DNA of 40,294 nt from Acidovorax sp. NO-1 (GTDB lineage Bacteria; Pseudomonadota; Gammaproteobacteria; Burkholderiales; Burkholderiaceae_C), in contig NZ_AGTS01000086.1 of assembly GCF_000238595.1 (NCBI RefSeq), positions 1 through 40,294 of the forward strand. The letters are read 5' to 3'. The notes under the pieces are model-generated. The model was not told the DNA's origin. It did no database searches and saw nothing but the letters and a program-made list of their open reading frames with translations. The position numbers and the translations under genes are program-made. Below are positions 1 to 7,887 of this stretch, piece by piece. The stretch's first letter is position 1; the number at the start of each line of letters is the position of its first letter.

Positions 1-23
1 CCCTAATCTGGGTTTTCATCCAC

Positions 24-1088
24 ATGCTATTCAATCCACTTCAAGTAGGTTCTCTCACCCTGCCCAACCGCATCCTTCTGGCACCACTGACACGCGCCCG
101 TGCCGACGCTGGCCACATGCCCAACGCGCTGATGGCCGAGTACTACAGCCAGCGTGCCACCGGCGGCCTGCTGATTTCCGAATGCACCATGGTGGCGCCC
201 GGTACATCAGCCTTCGTCAATGAGCCTGGCATCTACAACGACGCGCAGATTGCAGCCTGGAGGCAGGTGACCGACGCGGTGCATGCCAAGGGCGGACGCA
301 TCTTCATGCAGATCTGGCACGCTGGCCGCGCAGCCTACCCTGGCGCTGCCGATGGCGCCCCCATCGTCTCCAGCAGCGCCAGCGCCATTGAGGGTGAGAT
401 CCACACGCCCCACGGCAAGGTGCCGCACGCGGTGCCTCACCCCCTGACCGCCCAAGAGATTCCCGGCATCGTGGCTGCGTTTGCTCAAGGCGCACGCAAC
501 GCCATTGCCGCCGGCTTTGATGGTGTCGAAGTACACGGCGCCAACGGCTACCTGATTGACCAGTTTCTGCGCGACACGCCCAACCAGCGCACCGATGCCT
601 ACGGCGGATCGCTGGAAAACCGTGCACGTTTGCTGTTCGAGGTACTCACTGCCGTGACCCAAGCGATCGGCTCCGAACGTGTGGGTCTGCGTCTGTCGCC
701 CCTCAACAGCTTCAACAGCATGAAGGACAGCGACCCGCTGGCCCTCATCGGCTTCCTGGCCGATAGGCTCAATGCCTTCAAGCTGGCCTACCTGCACGTG
801 ATGCGCGCCGATTTCTTCGGCGTGCAGAAGGCCGATGTCATGCCCGTAGCGCGTGAAAAGTTCAAGGGTGTGTTGGTGGGCAATATGGGTTACAGCGCTG
901 ATGAGGCAGAGGCAGCCATTGCCGAAGGTAAGCTTGACGCTGTGGCTTTTGGCACCGCCTTCCTGGCTAATCCGGACCTGCCCGCACGCATCAGAGCCAA
1001 GGCACCGCTGAACGCGCCTGACTCCAACACGTTCTACACAGGTGGCGCCAAGGGCTATACAGACTATCCGGCACTGCAGGTCGCATAA
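24..1088 (+). CDS. Old yellow enzyme family NAD(P)H:flavin oxidoreductase (alkene reductase)
   Basis: The 354-residue product is a full-length FMN-dependent TIM-barrel reductase of the OYE/NemA type, which reduces activated C=C bonds (enones, maleimides) and some nitro compounds with NAD(P)H in the cytoplasm. Visible family marks are the N-terminal FNPLQVGSLTLPNRI, the FMN/substrate segment MQIWHAGR, the EVHGANGYLIDQFL block with the His-x-x-Asn pair that binds the substrate carbonyl, the RTDAYGGSLENRARLL signature, and GNMGYSADEA with VAFGTAFLANPDLP for the FMN phosphate. The ATG lies 23 nt from the window edge, so its promoter is not visible. A long hairpin follows 14 nt after the stop. The physiological substrate is not evident from the neighbours. 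Confidence 0.93.
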   Translation: MLFNPLQVGSLTLPNRILLAPLTRARADAGHMPNALMAEYYSQRATGGLLISECTMVAPGTSAFVNEPGIYNDAQIAAWRQVTDAVHAKGGRIFMQIWHAGRAAYPGAADGAPIVSSSASAIEGEIHTPHGKVPHAVPHPLTAQEIPGIVAAFAQGARNAIAAGFDGVEVHGANGYLIDQFLRDTPNQRTDAYGGSLENRARLLFEVLTAVTQAIGSERVGLRLSPLNSFNSMKDSDPLALIGFLADRLNAFKLAYLHVMRADFFGVQKADVMPVAREKFKGVLVGNMGYSADEAEAAIAEGKLDAVAFGTAFLANPDLPARIRAKAPLNAPDSNTFYTGGAKGYTDYPALQVA

Positions 1089-1461
1089 ATCACCGCCCCA
1101 AAAGATCGAAGAAACGAGCCACTTTATACCCAAGGCTCTGCCCTTCGATCTTGCGAAGCTGTGAATCAATGGCGTCTACCGAGTGTTGTACGCCATCACG
1201 ATCTTTAATGGATAAGTTGCCTCGGTTTGCTTCGCTGCCCGCCGAACTCGTACGACGTACATCGTTTCCGGTTCAAACAGTATCAAGGCCGCACCATCCT
1301 CCCATCCTGAGGTGACGGTTCGGCCGCGAACGGCAGCCCGCCGCTACTTACCGGCGGCTCAAGATGCAAACGTGATCTTCTGCTTTGGGACGGGAGCAGC
1401 CAGCCACTACCCCCTGGTTACTTGCCCAAAACCTGCCTATTTCACAGGGATCGGGTACCGA
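1089..1461. other. 373-nt gap; possible toxin-gene relic
   Basis: No intact gene is supported between the alkene reductase and the convergent hydrolase. Apart from the stem-loop at 1102-1152, the plus strand around 1171-1203 reads NGVYRVLYAI, which resembles the core strand of RelE/HigB-type (Gp49-like) toxins. The frame is interrupted by stops on both sides (TGA just before, TAA just after), so at most it is a decayed fragment. A hairpin with a 6-bp stem (CCGCCG/CGGCGG) lies near 1340-1362. Very tentative. Confidence 0.25.
1102..1152 (+). terminator. Long stem-loop after the alkene reductase gene
   Basis: AAGATCGAAG at 1102-1111 is the perfect inverse of CTTCGATCTT at 1143-1152. Inside, GAGCC (1116-1120) pairs with GGCTC (1134-1138). 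The structure begins 14 nt after the upstream stop codon. There is no U-run, so it is either a weak or Rho-assisted terminator or an mRNA 3'-end stabilising structure. Confidence 0.45.
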
Positions 1462-2346
1462 CTACGCCAGACCCGTATGCGCCCGCAGCCACGCCACAAC
1501 ATCCCCCGTCACCTCATCCCGATTCGTCTCATTCAAGATCTCATGCCGCGCGGCCGGGTACAGCTTGACCGCCACATCGGCCACACCGGCATCGCGATAC
1601 CGCTGCCCCAGTTGCTCCAACAACACCCCGCCTGTGGCCAGCGGGTCTGCGTCGCCGGATGCGATGAGGATGGGCAGGTCGCTGCGGATGCACGCGAGTT
1701 GTGCGGGGTCGGCCAGCCGGGGGGCGGGGGCGAAGAGTGAGGGGATCACGTCGGGTGGCACGTCCCACCCGCACCACGGGTCGGCCACGTAGGCATCGAC
1801 CTCGGCAGCGTCGCGCGACAGCCATTCGTAGCCGGTGCGGTGCTCAAAGCCCGCGTTGAATGCGGCGAGCCCGGCGGGCGCGTCGGCCGGGGCGTTGGCC
1901 ATGGCGGCGGCAAACAGGTCAAGGGCGGTGGAGCCTGACAGGATGACGCCGGACCAGGTGGATGAATGGTCCAGGATGGCCGCCTGCGCTGCGAACGAGC
2001 CCATGGAGTGGCCGAACAGAAAGAGCGGCAGGCCGGCGTGCTGCGCACGCAGCTGCGCGCCGAACTGGGCCACATCAGCGATGAGGCCGCTGAAGCCAGC
2101 GCTGCCAAAGTCACCCAGCTTGCCACCGGCCGTGCGCCCGTGGCCGCGATGGTCCACAGCGTGGACGATGAAGCCTGCGGCGTTGAGGGCCCGCGCAAAG
2201 CGGTCGTAGCGCTCGCCATGCTCGGCAAGGCCGTGGGAGATTTGGACGACGCCCACCGGTTGGCCCGGGGTTTCGGCCCAGGTGTAGGTGGTGATGCGGG
2301 TGCCGTCGGCGGTGGACTGGAAGGAGGACGTGGTGGCGGTGCTCAT
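1462..2346 (-). CDS. Alpha/beta hydrolase, monoacylglycerol-lipase-like
   Basis: The 294-residue product has the Hydrolase_4 (monoacylglycerol lipase-like) layout: the oxyanion segment SHGLAEHGERY near residue 37, the motif VDHRGHGRT near 65, the nucleophile elbow GHSMGS with Ser114, an acid in SGDADPLA, and the catalytic His in AARHEILNE close to the C-terminus. No signal peptide is seen, so it is probably cytoplasmic and acts on lipid or short esters. The start at 2346 (MSTATTSS) is preferred over an in-frame start 87 nt upstream because homologues begin near here; this is a judgement. It is convergent with the alkene reductase. Confidence 0.88.
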   Translation of the reverse strand: MSTATTSSFQSTADGTRITTYTWAETPGQPVGVVQISHGLAEHGERYDRFARALNAAGFIVHAVDHRGHGRTAGGKLGDFGSAGFSGLIADVAQFGAQLRAQHAGLPLFLFGHSMGSFAAQAAILDHSSTWSGVILSGSTALDLFAAAMANAPADAPAGLAAFNAGFEHRTGYEWLSRDAAEVDAYVADPWCGWDVPPDVIPSLFAPAPRLADPAQLACIRSDLPILIASGDADPLATGGVLLEQLGQRYRDAGVADVAVKLYPAARHEILNETNRDEVTGDVVAWLRAHTGLA

Positions 2347-2518
2347 CGGTTCATTCTGGCACGGGGTCTGGTTGGCACGCCACGATGAAATTGCCATGGG
2401 AGTGGCCTCCACCACTTGCAGCGACGCGCGCAACCTGACACGGGCTGATGCCAGTAAAAGCTGGTGGACCGCCTTGGGGCACGCGGCCTTCTGTTAGGGC
2501 CAACACGCGCAGGCCTTG

Positions 2519-2581
2519 GAGTCAAATCAGTGCTTTGCGCACGTCTGCCAGCGCTGTTAGCTATTTTATGATAGCAAACTG
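2519..2581 (-). repeat. Intergenic hairpin repeat, copy 1 (minus orientation)
   Basis: Read on the minus strand this gives a TTTGCTATCA...ATAGCTAACAGCGCTGG...TGCGCA...ATTTGACTCC pattern. It shares the ATAGCT, AGCGCTGG and TTTGAC blocks of the four other copies in this window (13576-13636, 19201-19259, 27352-27414, 34988-35050). It lies between two genes, as all copies do. It is the most divergent of the five. Confidence 0.55.
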
Positions 2582-2645
2582 CTTGGCCACCAGTTTGCGT
2601 GGCGCGCGTACACGCAGCTGTTATCCAGCCACCCCACCGTGCACC

Positions 2646-3521
2646 TCACTGCGCGGCCGCGCTGCCCCCTGCGCGCTCCGGGGCAGGAGCGAGTTGCACG
2701 TGCCCGTAGTGTCGCGCTGCAGCGCGTGGTACCCGGGCCGCCTGCAGTGCGGCGCGAATCGCACTGGCCACCGCCTCGGGCTTCTCCAGGGGGATGCCGT
2801 GCCCGCTGTCCACCCACACCTGGGTGGAGCCTGGGTACAGCTGTGCAATGGCTGCCCGCTTGCGCTCGGCATCTTCCGCCAATGCCGATGGCGCCCCCGT
2901 GGCGCGCAATGCGCTCAGCACCCATACGGGGATCGACGGGTCCACCGGCAGGTGCGAAACCTGCTCGCCCGTCGCATCCATCGCGGCAAGCTCTTGTTTG
3001 GCCGTGTCAGAGGTCGTGGCTTGGAACACCACCTTCAACCAAGCCGGCCAATGGTCTGGGTTGCCAGCGCCTTTGACCTGGTCAGGGTGCGTGGAATCCA
3101 CCAGCACCAGCGCCGCGACCTCTGCTGGGTGTTGGCGCGCGTACAACTGCATGTACAGGCCGCCCAGCGAGTGGCCGACCAGCACATAGGGCGGCGGTAG
3201 CTGGCGGGCCCTGAGCAAGGCCCGCAGCTCGTGCACCACCTGCGCCCCATCACGCGGCTGGGGGGATGCATCGCTGCGGCCATAGCCCACACGGTTGTAG
3301 GCCGGAGCGCGGGTTTCTGCCACGGTGTCGGGCCAGACCTTGGCCCACCAGTCGAGTGTGGCGCCCAGGCCGTTCTCGAACACCACCACGGGTGCGTCCT
3401 GCCCCGCCTGCACGTATTCGACCGTGCGCCCGTCCACCGTGTCGGTGGTGGCGCCGGGCAAGCTTGCGCAACCGCTCACGCAGACTGCCAGCAGCAGGCT
3501 GGCCCAGTGCCATCGGTTCAT
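2646..3521 (-). CDS. Alpha/beta hydrolase lipoprotein
   Basis: The 291-residue product starts with a short lipoprotein signal, LLLAVCVSGCAS, with lipidated Cys18, so the enzyme should sit on a membrane facing the periplasm. The mature part is an alpha/beta hydrolase: an oxyanion segment FENGLGATLDWW, VGYGRSD, the nucleophile elbow VGHSLGGLY with Ser118, LVDSTHPDQ and a C-terminal DSGHGIPLEKPEAV carrying the likely catalytic His. The start at 3521 is chosen because it puts the signal peptide at the N-terminus. The C-terminal ~30 residues are Ala/Pro-rich and probably disordered. The substrate is unknown. Confidence 0.88.
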   Translation of the reverse strand: MNRWHWASLLLAVCVSGCASLPGATTDTVDGRTVEYVQAGQDAPVVVFENGLGATLDWWAKVWPDTVAETRAPAYNRVGYGRSDASPQPRDGAQVVHELRALLRARQLPPPYVLVGHSLGGLYMQLYARQHPAEVAALVLVDSTHPDQVKGAGNPDHWPAWLKVVFQATTSDTAKQELAAMDATGEQVSHLPVDPSIPVWVLSALRATGAPSALAEDAERKRAAIAQLYPGSTQVWVDSGHGIPLEKPEAVASAIRAALQAARVPRAAARHYGHVQLAPAPERAGGSAAAQ

Positions 3522-3591
3522 GGTCTCAAGTCCTTTGCATACAGGTTCATGGCCCGCAGGCCAGAGCAGCGCGGTGCCATTTAGAGTGGCG

Positions 3592-3687
3592 AACAAAACT
3601 CAGTGAAGCGGTTCTGGCTAGGCGCTGTGTCGCAGGCAGTACGAGCAGTACGACAAGACACAGCAACGACGCCAGAAGAGTTTTGTT
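3592..3687. repeat. 96-nt imperfect palindrome, attC-like or MITE-like
   Basis: Three nested inverted pairs occur in order: AACAAAACTC (3592-3601) with GAGTTTTGTT (3678-3687), TTCTGGC (3612-3618) with GCCAGAA (3671-3677), and GCTGTGTC (3624-3631) with GACACAGC (3657-3664). The apex carries a tandem GCAGTACGA duplication (3636-3653). On the minus strand the element begins GTCTAAC, matching the RYYYAAC end of integron attC sites, 4 nt after the TAA of the lipoprotein gene. The opposite end is GTTCGCC, which keeps only the GTT core. No integrase gene is in the window. Confidence 0.6.
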
Positions 3688-3695
3688 AGACGCTC

Positions 3696-4118
3696 TTAGC
3701 AGCGGCCTGCCGTGCGCAGCAGAGCATTGCATTCCTTGGCTGCACCTCGCCCCTGCGGTTGGGCGGCTGCTGCCGGGGCCTGGGCGCCACCGTTGCCCGG
3801 CCTGCCCACCATGGCGGTGCAGATGGCGTCGGAATGGGGTGTTTGCCCAAAGCTCATGGCTTTCTGAAAGCCGGTGGCGCCGTACAGATAGCACCGGTAG
3901 CTTGCGCCGTCGCGGGTGGTGGCGGTGTAGTTGATGCGGCCGCCGGTTTCCTCCTGGCGGTCGGTGATGGTGAACTGGCCGGTGGTCCGGCCGATGGCCT
4001 GCGCGGTGCGCTGCTCCAGGCCCTCCTGGTCGAGGGTGGACGCACATCCGGTGACGATCAGCACCGTGGTGATGATGGCGGCGAGCCGGGCGGGCATTGA
4101 AGTTTTCATGAAAGGCAT
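3696..4118 (-). CDS. Small hypothetical lipoprotein
   Basis: A 140-residue protein of unrecognised family. MPFMKTSMPARLAAIITT runs into a lipobox VTGCAS, so it should be lipidated and exported. The mature part is short and polar, with GRTTGQFTITDRQEE, a YRCYLYGATGF segment with one Cys, CTAMVG, a Pro/Ala/Gln-rich linker and a C-terminal ECNALLRTAGRC. The start is uncertain: ATG at 4118 has a GGAG 11 nt upstream, ATG at 4109 is also possible, and an ATG at 4154 overlaps the stop of the upstream lipoprotein gene as ATGA, which would couple the two and add 12 residues. The stop codon is followed within 5 nt by the 96-nt palindrome. Confidence 0.72.
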   Translation of the reverse strand: MPFMKTSMPARLAAIITTVLIVTGCASTLDQEGLEQRTAQAIGRTTGQFTITDRQEETGGRINYTATTRDGASYRCYLYGATGFQKAMSFGQTPHSDAICTAMVGRPGNGGAQAPAAAAQPQGRGAAKECNALLRTAGRC

Positions 4119-4150
4119 GGCGTGGTTTGCTCCGAAGGGTGGGGCGTTTT

Positions 4151-4723
4151 TCATCGGGTGAAGCAGTTGTCTGCCGGGATGGTGGCCAGACTGGGCGCCA
4201 CCGATGAAAGCGATGGCTGGCTGGTGGGAATCCCGTCGCCCAGCAGGCACAGCAGGTTGGTGGGGCGCAGCGTCCAGATGGCGCCAAAGCGGGTGCCAGT
4301 GACGGTGCGCAGCTCGCCCCAGTGCGCCGCCAGCGCCTGGTTGGCCTCCGAGCGGGCAAAGGTCACCACTCCGAGCTTGGTCGGCCCGGCCACTTGCGAC
4401 GGGCCTGCACATTCGTTTCCGCCAAACGTCAGCACCCCTTCGTAATAGTCGAGCGTGTTTGGGGCCGTGATGCGCGCACGCAGGATCTTCTTGAACGACT
4501 GCGCGCCCGCCTTGACACACCCTTTCTGCACCCAGTCGCCTTCCAGCACGTTGATGGACGCCGAAGGCGGCTCTTTGCCGCCGCCGTCATCCGGGGGGTC
4601 GGAATCACCGCCTCCACCACCACAGGCGCCCAAGGCCAGCGTGGTGATGGCGATGAGCGCCATGCCCGGGCGCAGCGGACTGGAGAAACGGACGAACTGG
4701 GAGAGGCGGGAGGGGAAAGACAT
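4151..4723 (-). CDS. Hypothetical lipoprotein with Gly-rich linker
   Basis: The 190-residue product has a signal peptide ending in LALGACGGGGG, a typical lipobox followed by the Gly/Asp linker found in betaproteobacterial surface or outer-membrane lipoproteins. The mature domain begins around residue 55 with LEGDWVQKGCVK and contains three further Cys (ECAG, LLCLLG, NCFTR) that could form disulfides. No family was recognised. Its stop overlaps a possible ATG of the next lipoprotein gene, so the pair is probably co-transcribed and perhaps exported together. Confidence 0.78.
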   Translation of the reverse strand: MSFPSRLSQFVRFSSPLRPGMALIAITTLALGACGGGGGDSDPPDDGGGKEPPSASINVLEGDWVQKGCVKAGAQSFKKILRARITAPNTLDYYEGVLTFGGNECAGPSQVAGPTKLGVVTFARSEANQALAAHWGELRTVTGTRFGAIWTLRPTNLLCLLGDGIPTSQPSLSSVAPSLATIPADNCFTR

Positions 4724-4790
4724 GGCAGTTTCCTTGGGTTGACGGTAGAAAAAAACGCATACGCAGATGCGACAGGCCGAGCGATGCCCC

Positions 4791-4810
4791 GCGGCCCATG
4801 AAAGGGCCGC
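4791..4810 (-). terminator. GC-rich hairpin after the methyltransferase gene
   Basis: GCGGCCC (4791-4797) and GGGCCGC (4804-4810) form a perfect 7-bp stem with a 6-nt loop, 27 nt beyond the stop of the minus-strand methyltransferase gene. No U-tract follows, so termination strength is uncertain. Confidence 0.45.
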
Positions 4811-4837
4811 ATACGCGCGGTGGGGGGGGTGGGGAAA

Positions 4838-5515
4838 TCAGCCCGGCTTGCGGGCTACGACAAAGGCGCGAATGTCCTTGCCCCGCCTGCCGTGCCGCTC
4901 GGTGCAGACAATGTGCAGGCCCTGCTGCGCCATGGCCGACGTCAGCCGGTGCTCGTCAAAGCACAGCACCGCTGGGGCTTTGCCGATAGCGCGCATCAAA
5001 GGCACGGCCAGGTAGGGAATCAGCGGGTTCATCTCGGCCAGGCAAGGGGTTTTGGAGATCAGCAGCCCCCCGGGCCGCAGGGCCGCCACCGCCTGCTGCA
5101 ACGCAGCGTCCAGATCGGTGGCGAGGTGCAACAGGTTGAAGGCCAGCACCGCATCGAATACGCCGCACCCGAACACCGGGGCTTCGGCATCGGCCACGGC
5201 AAAGCGCAGCTGGGGCGACGGCTGGTTTGCGAGCCGTTCGCGGGCGATGGCGATCATCCCGGCCGACACATCGGTGGCCAGCATGCTGCGCGTGAAAGGC
5301 GCCAGGCGCAGCGCCGTACTGCCCGTGCCGCAGCCGATCTCCAGCACATCCTGCTGGGGAGCGAGCAGCCCCTGCACGCGCTGCAACGTGGCCTCATATC
5401 CCGCCATGTCGGCAATGGGGTCGGCTGCGTACTTGCGCGCGATGCGGTCCCAGAACCGCGCCTTGGAGGCCGCAGCAAGTGTGTCAGAGACCGGGGCGAT
5501 GGCGGGAGATGACAT
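4838..5515 (-). CDS. Class I SAM-dependent methyltransferase
   Basis: The 225-residue protein has the class I Rossmann methyltransferase motifs in order: motif I VLEIGCGTGS (57-66), the acidic post-I TDVSAGMI, a motif II-like AVADAEAP, FDAVLAFNLLHLA, and RPGGLLISKTP. The cofactor-binding half is complete. The substrate cannot be deduced; family members act on small molecules, quinone precursors or lipids. The gene starts 119 nt from the divergent LysR gene, an arrangement common for a LysR regulator and its target. Confidence 0.9.
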   Translation of the reverse strand: MSSPAIAPVSDTLAAASKARFWDRIARKYAADPIADMAGYEATLQRVQGLLAPQQDVLEIGCGTGSTALRLAPFTRSMLATDVSAGMIAIARERLANQPSPQLRFAVADAEAPVFGCGVFDAVLAFNLLHLATDLDAALQQAVAALRPGGLLISKTPCLAEMNPLIPYLAVPLMRAIGKAPAVLCFDEHRLTSAMAQQGLHIVCTERHGRRGKDIRAFVVARKPG

Positions 5516-5599
5516 GGGGGTTCAGACAATGTGGAGTACGGACTGCAAAACAGCGATGACCTGCACCCGGATGCTATCCATGCATTGAAGCGCAGGATA

Positions 5600-5627
5600 T
5601 TGCGGTAAATTGCACAAAACATATACA
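5600..5627 (+). promoter_or_regulatory. Candidate promoter of the lysR gene
   Basis: TTGCGG (5600-5605) and TATACA (5622-5627) are separated by 16 nt. The -10-like box ends 7 nt before the ATG at 5635 and no purine-rich ribosome site is visible. If this promoter is used, the transcript would begin at or very near the start codon. The boxes match the sigma-70 consensus only moderately (3/6 and 4/6). Confidence 0.35.
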
Positions 5628-5634
5628 CAAACGC

Positions 5635-6516
5635 ATGGATAACCTCGACTGGAACCAGCTAAAAGCCTTCCTGCAAACCGCGCAGACCGGCACCCTGTCG
5701 GCTGCAGCGCGCAAGCTGGGCCTGACTCAGCCCACGTTGAGCCGGCAGGTCGCCGCCATCGAGCAGCAGATGGGGGTGACGCTGTTCGAGCGCGTGGGCA
5801 AGGCCATGGTGCTCACGCCCACCGGGCTCGACCTGCTGGAACACGCCCGCGCCATGGGCGCCGCCGCTGAGGCCCTGGGCCTGGCTGCCAGCGGCCGCTC
5901 GCAGGCGGTGGGGGGCGTGGTGTCGGTGTCGGCCACCGACGCCGTGGCCGCCTGCCTGTTGCCACCCATCGTGCAGCGCCTGCGCGCGCAGGAGCCGGGG
6001 ATTGCGGTAGAGGTGATCTCCTCCAACGCGCTGAGCGACCTGCTGCGGCGCGAGGCCGACATCGCCGTCCGCCACGTCAAGCCCGAGCAGCCTGACCTGA
6101 TCGCCCGCCTGGTGCGTGAGGCCCAGGCCAGTTTTTACGCATCGGAAGCCTGGGTGCAAGCCCACGGCCACCCGCGCAGCGCAGAGGATGCAGCCGGACT
6201 GCCGTTTGTGGGCACCGACCGCAACGGCCAATACCTGCAGTACCTGCGCCAGCACGGGCTGCCCGTGAGCGAGCAGAACTTCAGCTGCTACTGCGAGCAC
6301 ACAGTGGCCCACTGGGCGCTGGTGCGCCAGGGCATGGGCATCGGCGCCATGATGGACGAGATCGCCCGCGACACCCCTGGCATCGTCCGCGTGCTGGATG
6401 ACGTGCCTGCGGTGCGCTTTCCGGTCTGGCTGGTATCGCACCGAGAGCTGCGCACCTCGCGGCGGATCAGGGTGGTGTTTGAGGCGATGGCGGAAGGGTT
6501 GGCGAGCGAGGGCTGA
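5635..6516 (+). CDS. LysR-family transcriptional regulator
   Basis: The 293-residue product has the family N-terminal winged helix-turn-helix (residues 4-62: FLQTAQTGTLSAAARKLGLT, then QPTLSRQVAAIEQQMGVTLF) and a periplasmic-binding-like effector domain from about residue 90. It is of the short-effector type close to the GcvA/DsdC-like branch. It is divergent from the methyltransferase gene and a likely regulator of it. The effector is unknown. The ATG has no obvious Shine-Dalgarno sequence. Confidence 0.93.
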   Translation: MDNLDWNQLKAFLQTAQTGTLSAAARKLGLTQPTLSRQVAAIEQQMGVTLFERVGKAMVLTPTGLDLLEHARAMGAAAEALGLAASGRSQAVGGVVSVSATDAVAACLLPPIVQRLRAQEPGIAVEVISSNALSDLLRREADIAVRHVKPEQPDLIARLVREAQASFYASEAWVQAHGHPRSAEDAAGLPFVGTDRNGQYLQYLRQHGLPVSEQNFSCYCEHTVAHWALVRQGMGIGAMMDEIARDTPGIVRVLDDVPAVRFPVWLVSHRELRTSRRIRVVFEAMAEGLASEG

Positions 6517-6569
6517 GCACAGGCTATGTGCGTACCGCTTGAATCTGCACAGTGCGCTGCTGAGCGGCG

Positions 6570-6843
6570 ATGAACCGGCCCGCCTGCTCCAGCGATGCCC
6601 CTCCGGCGCAGCGCACGGCCGCGTGGTGGGCAATTCGGCCGAGCTGCGCCACGACCCCGAGCAGGACCTGTTCTACCTGAACGCCCAGGACTTTGTGGGC
6701 ACCCCGCCTGCTTCGCTGTCACCCTCGATGACAGAAGGGGGCACGAAGCACGGCGCGCACCACCTACCTGGGCGTGCCACCGGGCAAGGCGGCATCAGGC
6801 AACGCAGGCACCGCCGCCGACCCCACGGCACGGAGCCCCGCTG
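6570..6843 (+). pseudogene. Possible decayed coding fragment (366-nt gap 6517-6882)
   Basis: Between lysR and the convergent apbE no intact gene is present, yet the plus strand reads like protein in two frames. One is RVVGNSAELRHDPEQDLFYL around 6623-6682; the other is TTYLGVPPGKAASGNAGTAA, ending in TAA at 6844-6846. The first stretch resembles the extreme C-terminus of Liv-type ABC ATPases (a GRVV...AEL...DP...FYL pattern). This would suit a frameshifted, truncated remnant, but the match is short and could be chance in GC-rich DNA. Confidence 0.25.
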
Positions 6844-6882
6844 AGTAAGTCCTGTTGGGCGCCCAAGGCGGGACCTGAGAAG

Positions 6883-7887
6883 CTATCCGGAGACGGGATG
6901 CTCCTGCGGTATAGCGCCACCGGATCTGCCAAAACGACCCAGCCCTACATTGACCAAACCCTCAGCACGGCGCAACAGGAACAGCACATCCATCCCCATG
7001 CGCTGTGCCATGGCCAGACCTTCGTCGGGGCCTGCCACCAGCAATGCTGTGGCCCAGGCGTCCGCGTGCATGCAGGTGCGCGCCAGCACGGTGACCGATG
7101 CCACGGCGTTGTTCACGGGTGCGCACCGGCGCGGGTCCATGGTGTGCGCAAGGCGCGCACCACCCACTTCCAGATAGCGCCTGTAGTCGCCCGAGGTGGC
7201 CACAGCCAGATCCTCCAGCTCGATGACCCCATGCACCGCGCGGCGCCCTGCCTCGGGCCGTTCGAGCGCCACAGACCAGGGCGAGCCGCTCGCCTGGCTG
7301 CCCACGGCGCGCAGCTCACCATCCAGCGCGGCCAGCGCGTGCCGCGCACCGTGCTGCTGCAGCACATTGGCCATGCGGTCCACCGCGTAGCCCTTGGCAA
7401 TGCCGCACAAGTCGAGTTGTAAGGGCAAACGCTTTCGGGCGCGGCCTGCGGGCCTGTCCAGCTCCAGGCCCCCATGCCCAGTTCGCGGTGTGGGTTGGCG
7501 TGCGGCCCGGATTGCATCCGCATCGGGTGCGTCGCGCACCGCGCCGAACCCCCAGGCATCGACCAGCGCCCCCACGCACGGATCGAAAGCACCCGCGCTC
7601 AGGCGTTGGACATCAAGCGCACAGTCGAGTACCTCCAGTATTTCAGCGGGCAGGTCGACCCAGGCGTCCACGGGCGCGCGGTTCAGGCGCATGAGGTCGC
7701 TGTACGGTTTCCAGGGCGACATCTGCTCGTCCACCTGCTCCACCGCAGCGGCAAGGCCCTGGCGCAAGGCCGCCAGGTCCATGGTGTGGTCGGCGTCGAC
7801 CGTGGCCGACCAGCGTGTGCCCATGGCGGGGCCGTGCAAGGTGGTGCGCTTGTGGGCCGCAGTGGTGTCAGAAGATATCTTCGGCAT
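6883..7887 (-). CDS. apbE: FAD:protein FMN transferase (ApbE)
   Basis: The 334-residue enzyme belongs to the ApbE family, which moves FMN from FAD onto a Thr/Ser of target proteins through a phosphoester bond. Motifs in order: MGTRWSAT (22-29), MSPWKPYSDLMRLNR, FDPCVGALVDAWGF, the core LDLCGIAKGYAVD, the ATSGDYRRYLE strand, HTMDPRRCAPV, and the metal-site helix HADAWATALLVAGP. The start is firm: AGGAG lies just upstream and the gene overlaps the flavoreductase gene by 20 nt. Unlike typical ApbE lipoproteins it has no signal peptide or lipobox (MPKISSDTTAAHKRTTLHG), so the sequence predicts a cytoplasmic enzyme. Its obvious target is the DUF2271 protein two genes upstream. Confidence 0.94.
   Translation of the reverse strand: MPKISSDTTAAHKRTTLHGPAMGTRWSATVDADHTMDLAALRQGLAAAVEQVDEQMSPWKPYSDLMRLNRAPVDAWVDLPAEILEVLDCALDVQRLSAGAFDPCVGALVDAWGFGAVRDAPDADAIRAARQPTPRTGHGGLELDRPAGRARKRLPLQLDLCGIAKGYAVDRMANVLQQHGARHALAALDGELRAVGSQASGSPWSVALERPEAGRRAVHGVIELEDLAVATSGDYRRYLEVGGARLAHTMDPRRCAPVNNAVASVTVLARTCMHADAWATALLVAGPDEGLAMAQRMGMDVLFLLRRAEGLVNVGLGRFGRSGGAIPQEHPVSG

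Noticed and set aside
1261..1300. GGTTCAAAC-like T-loop suggesting a tRNA
   Set aside because: No acceptor stem, D-arm or anticodon arm could be folded around it.
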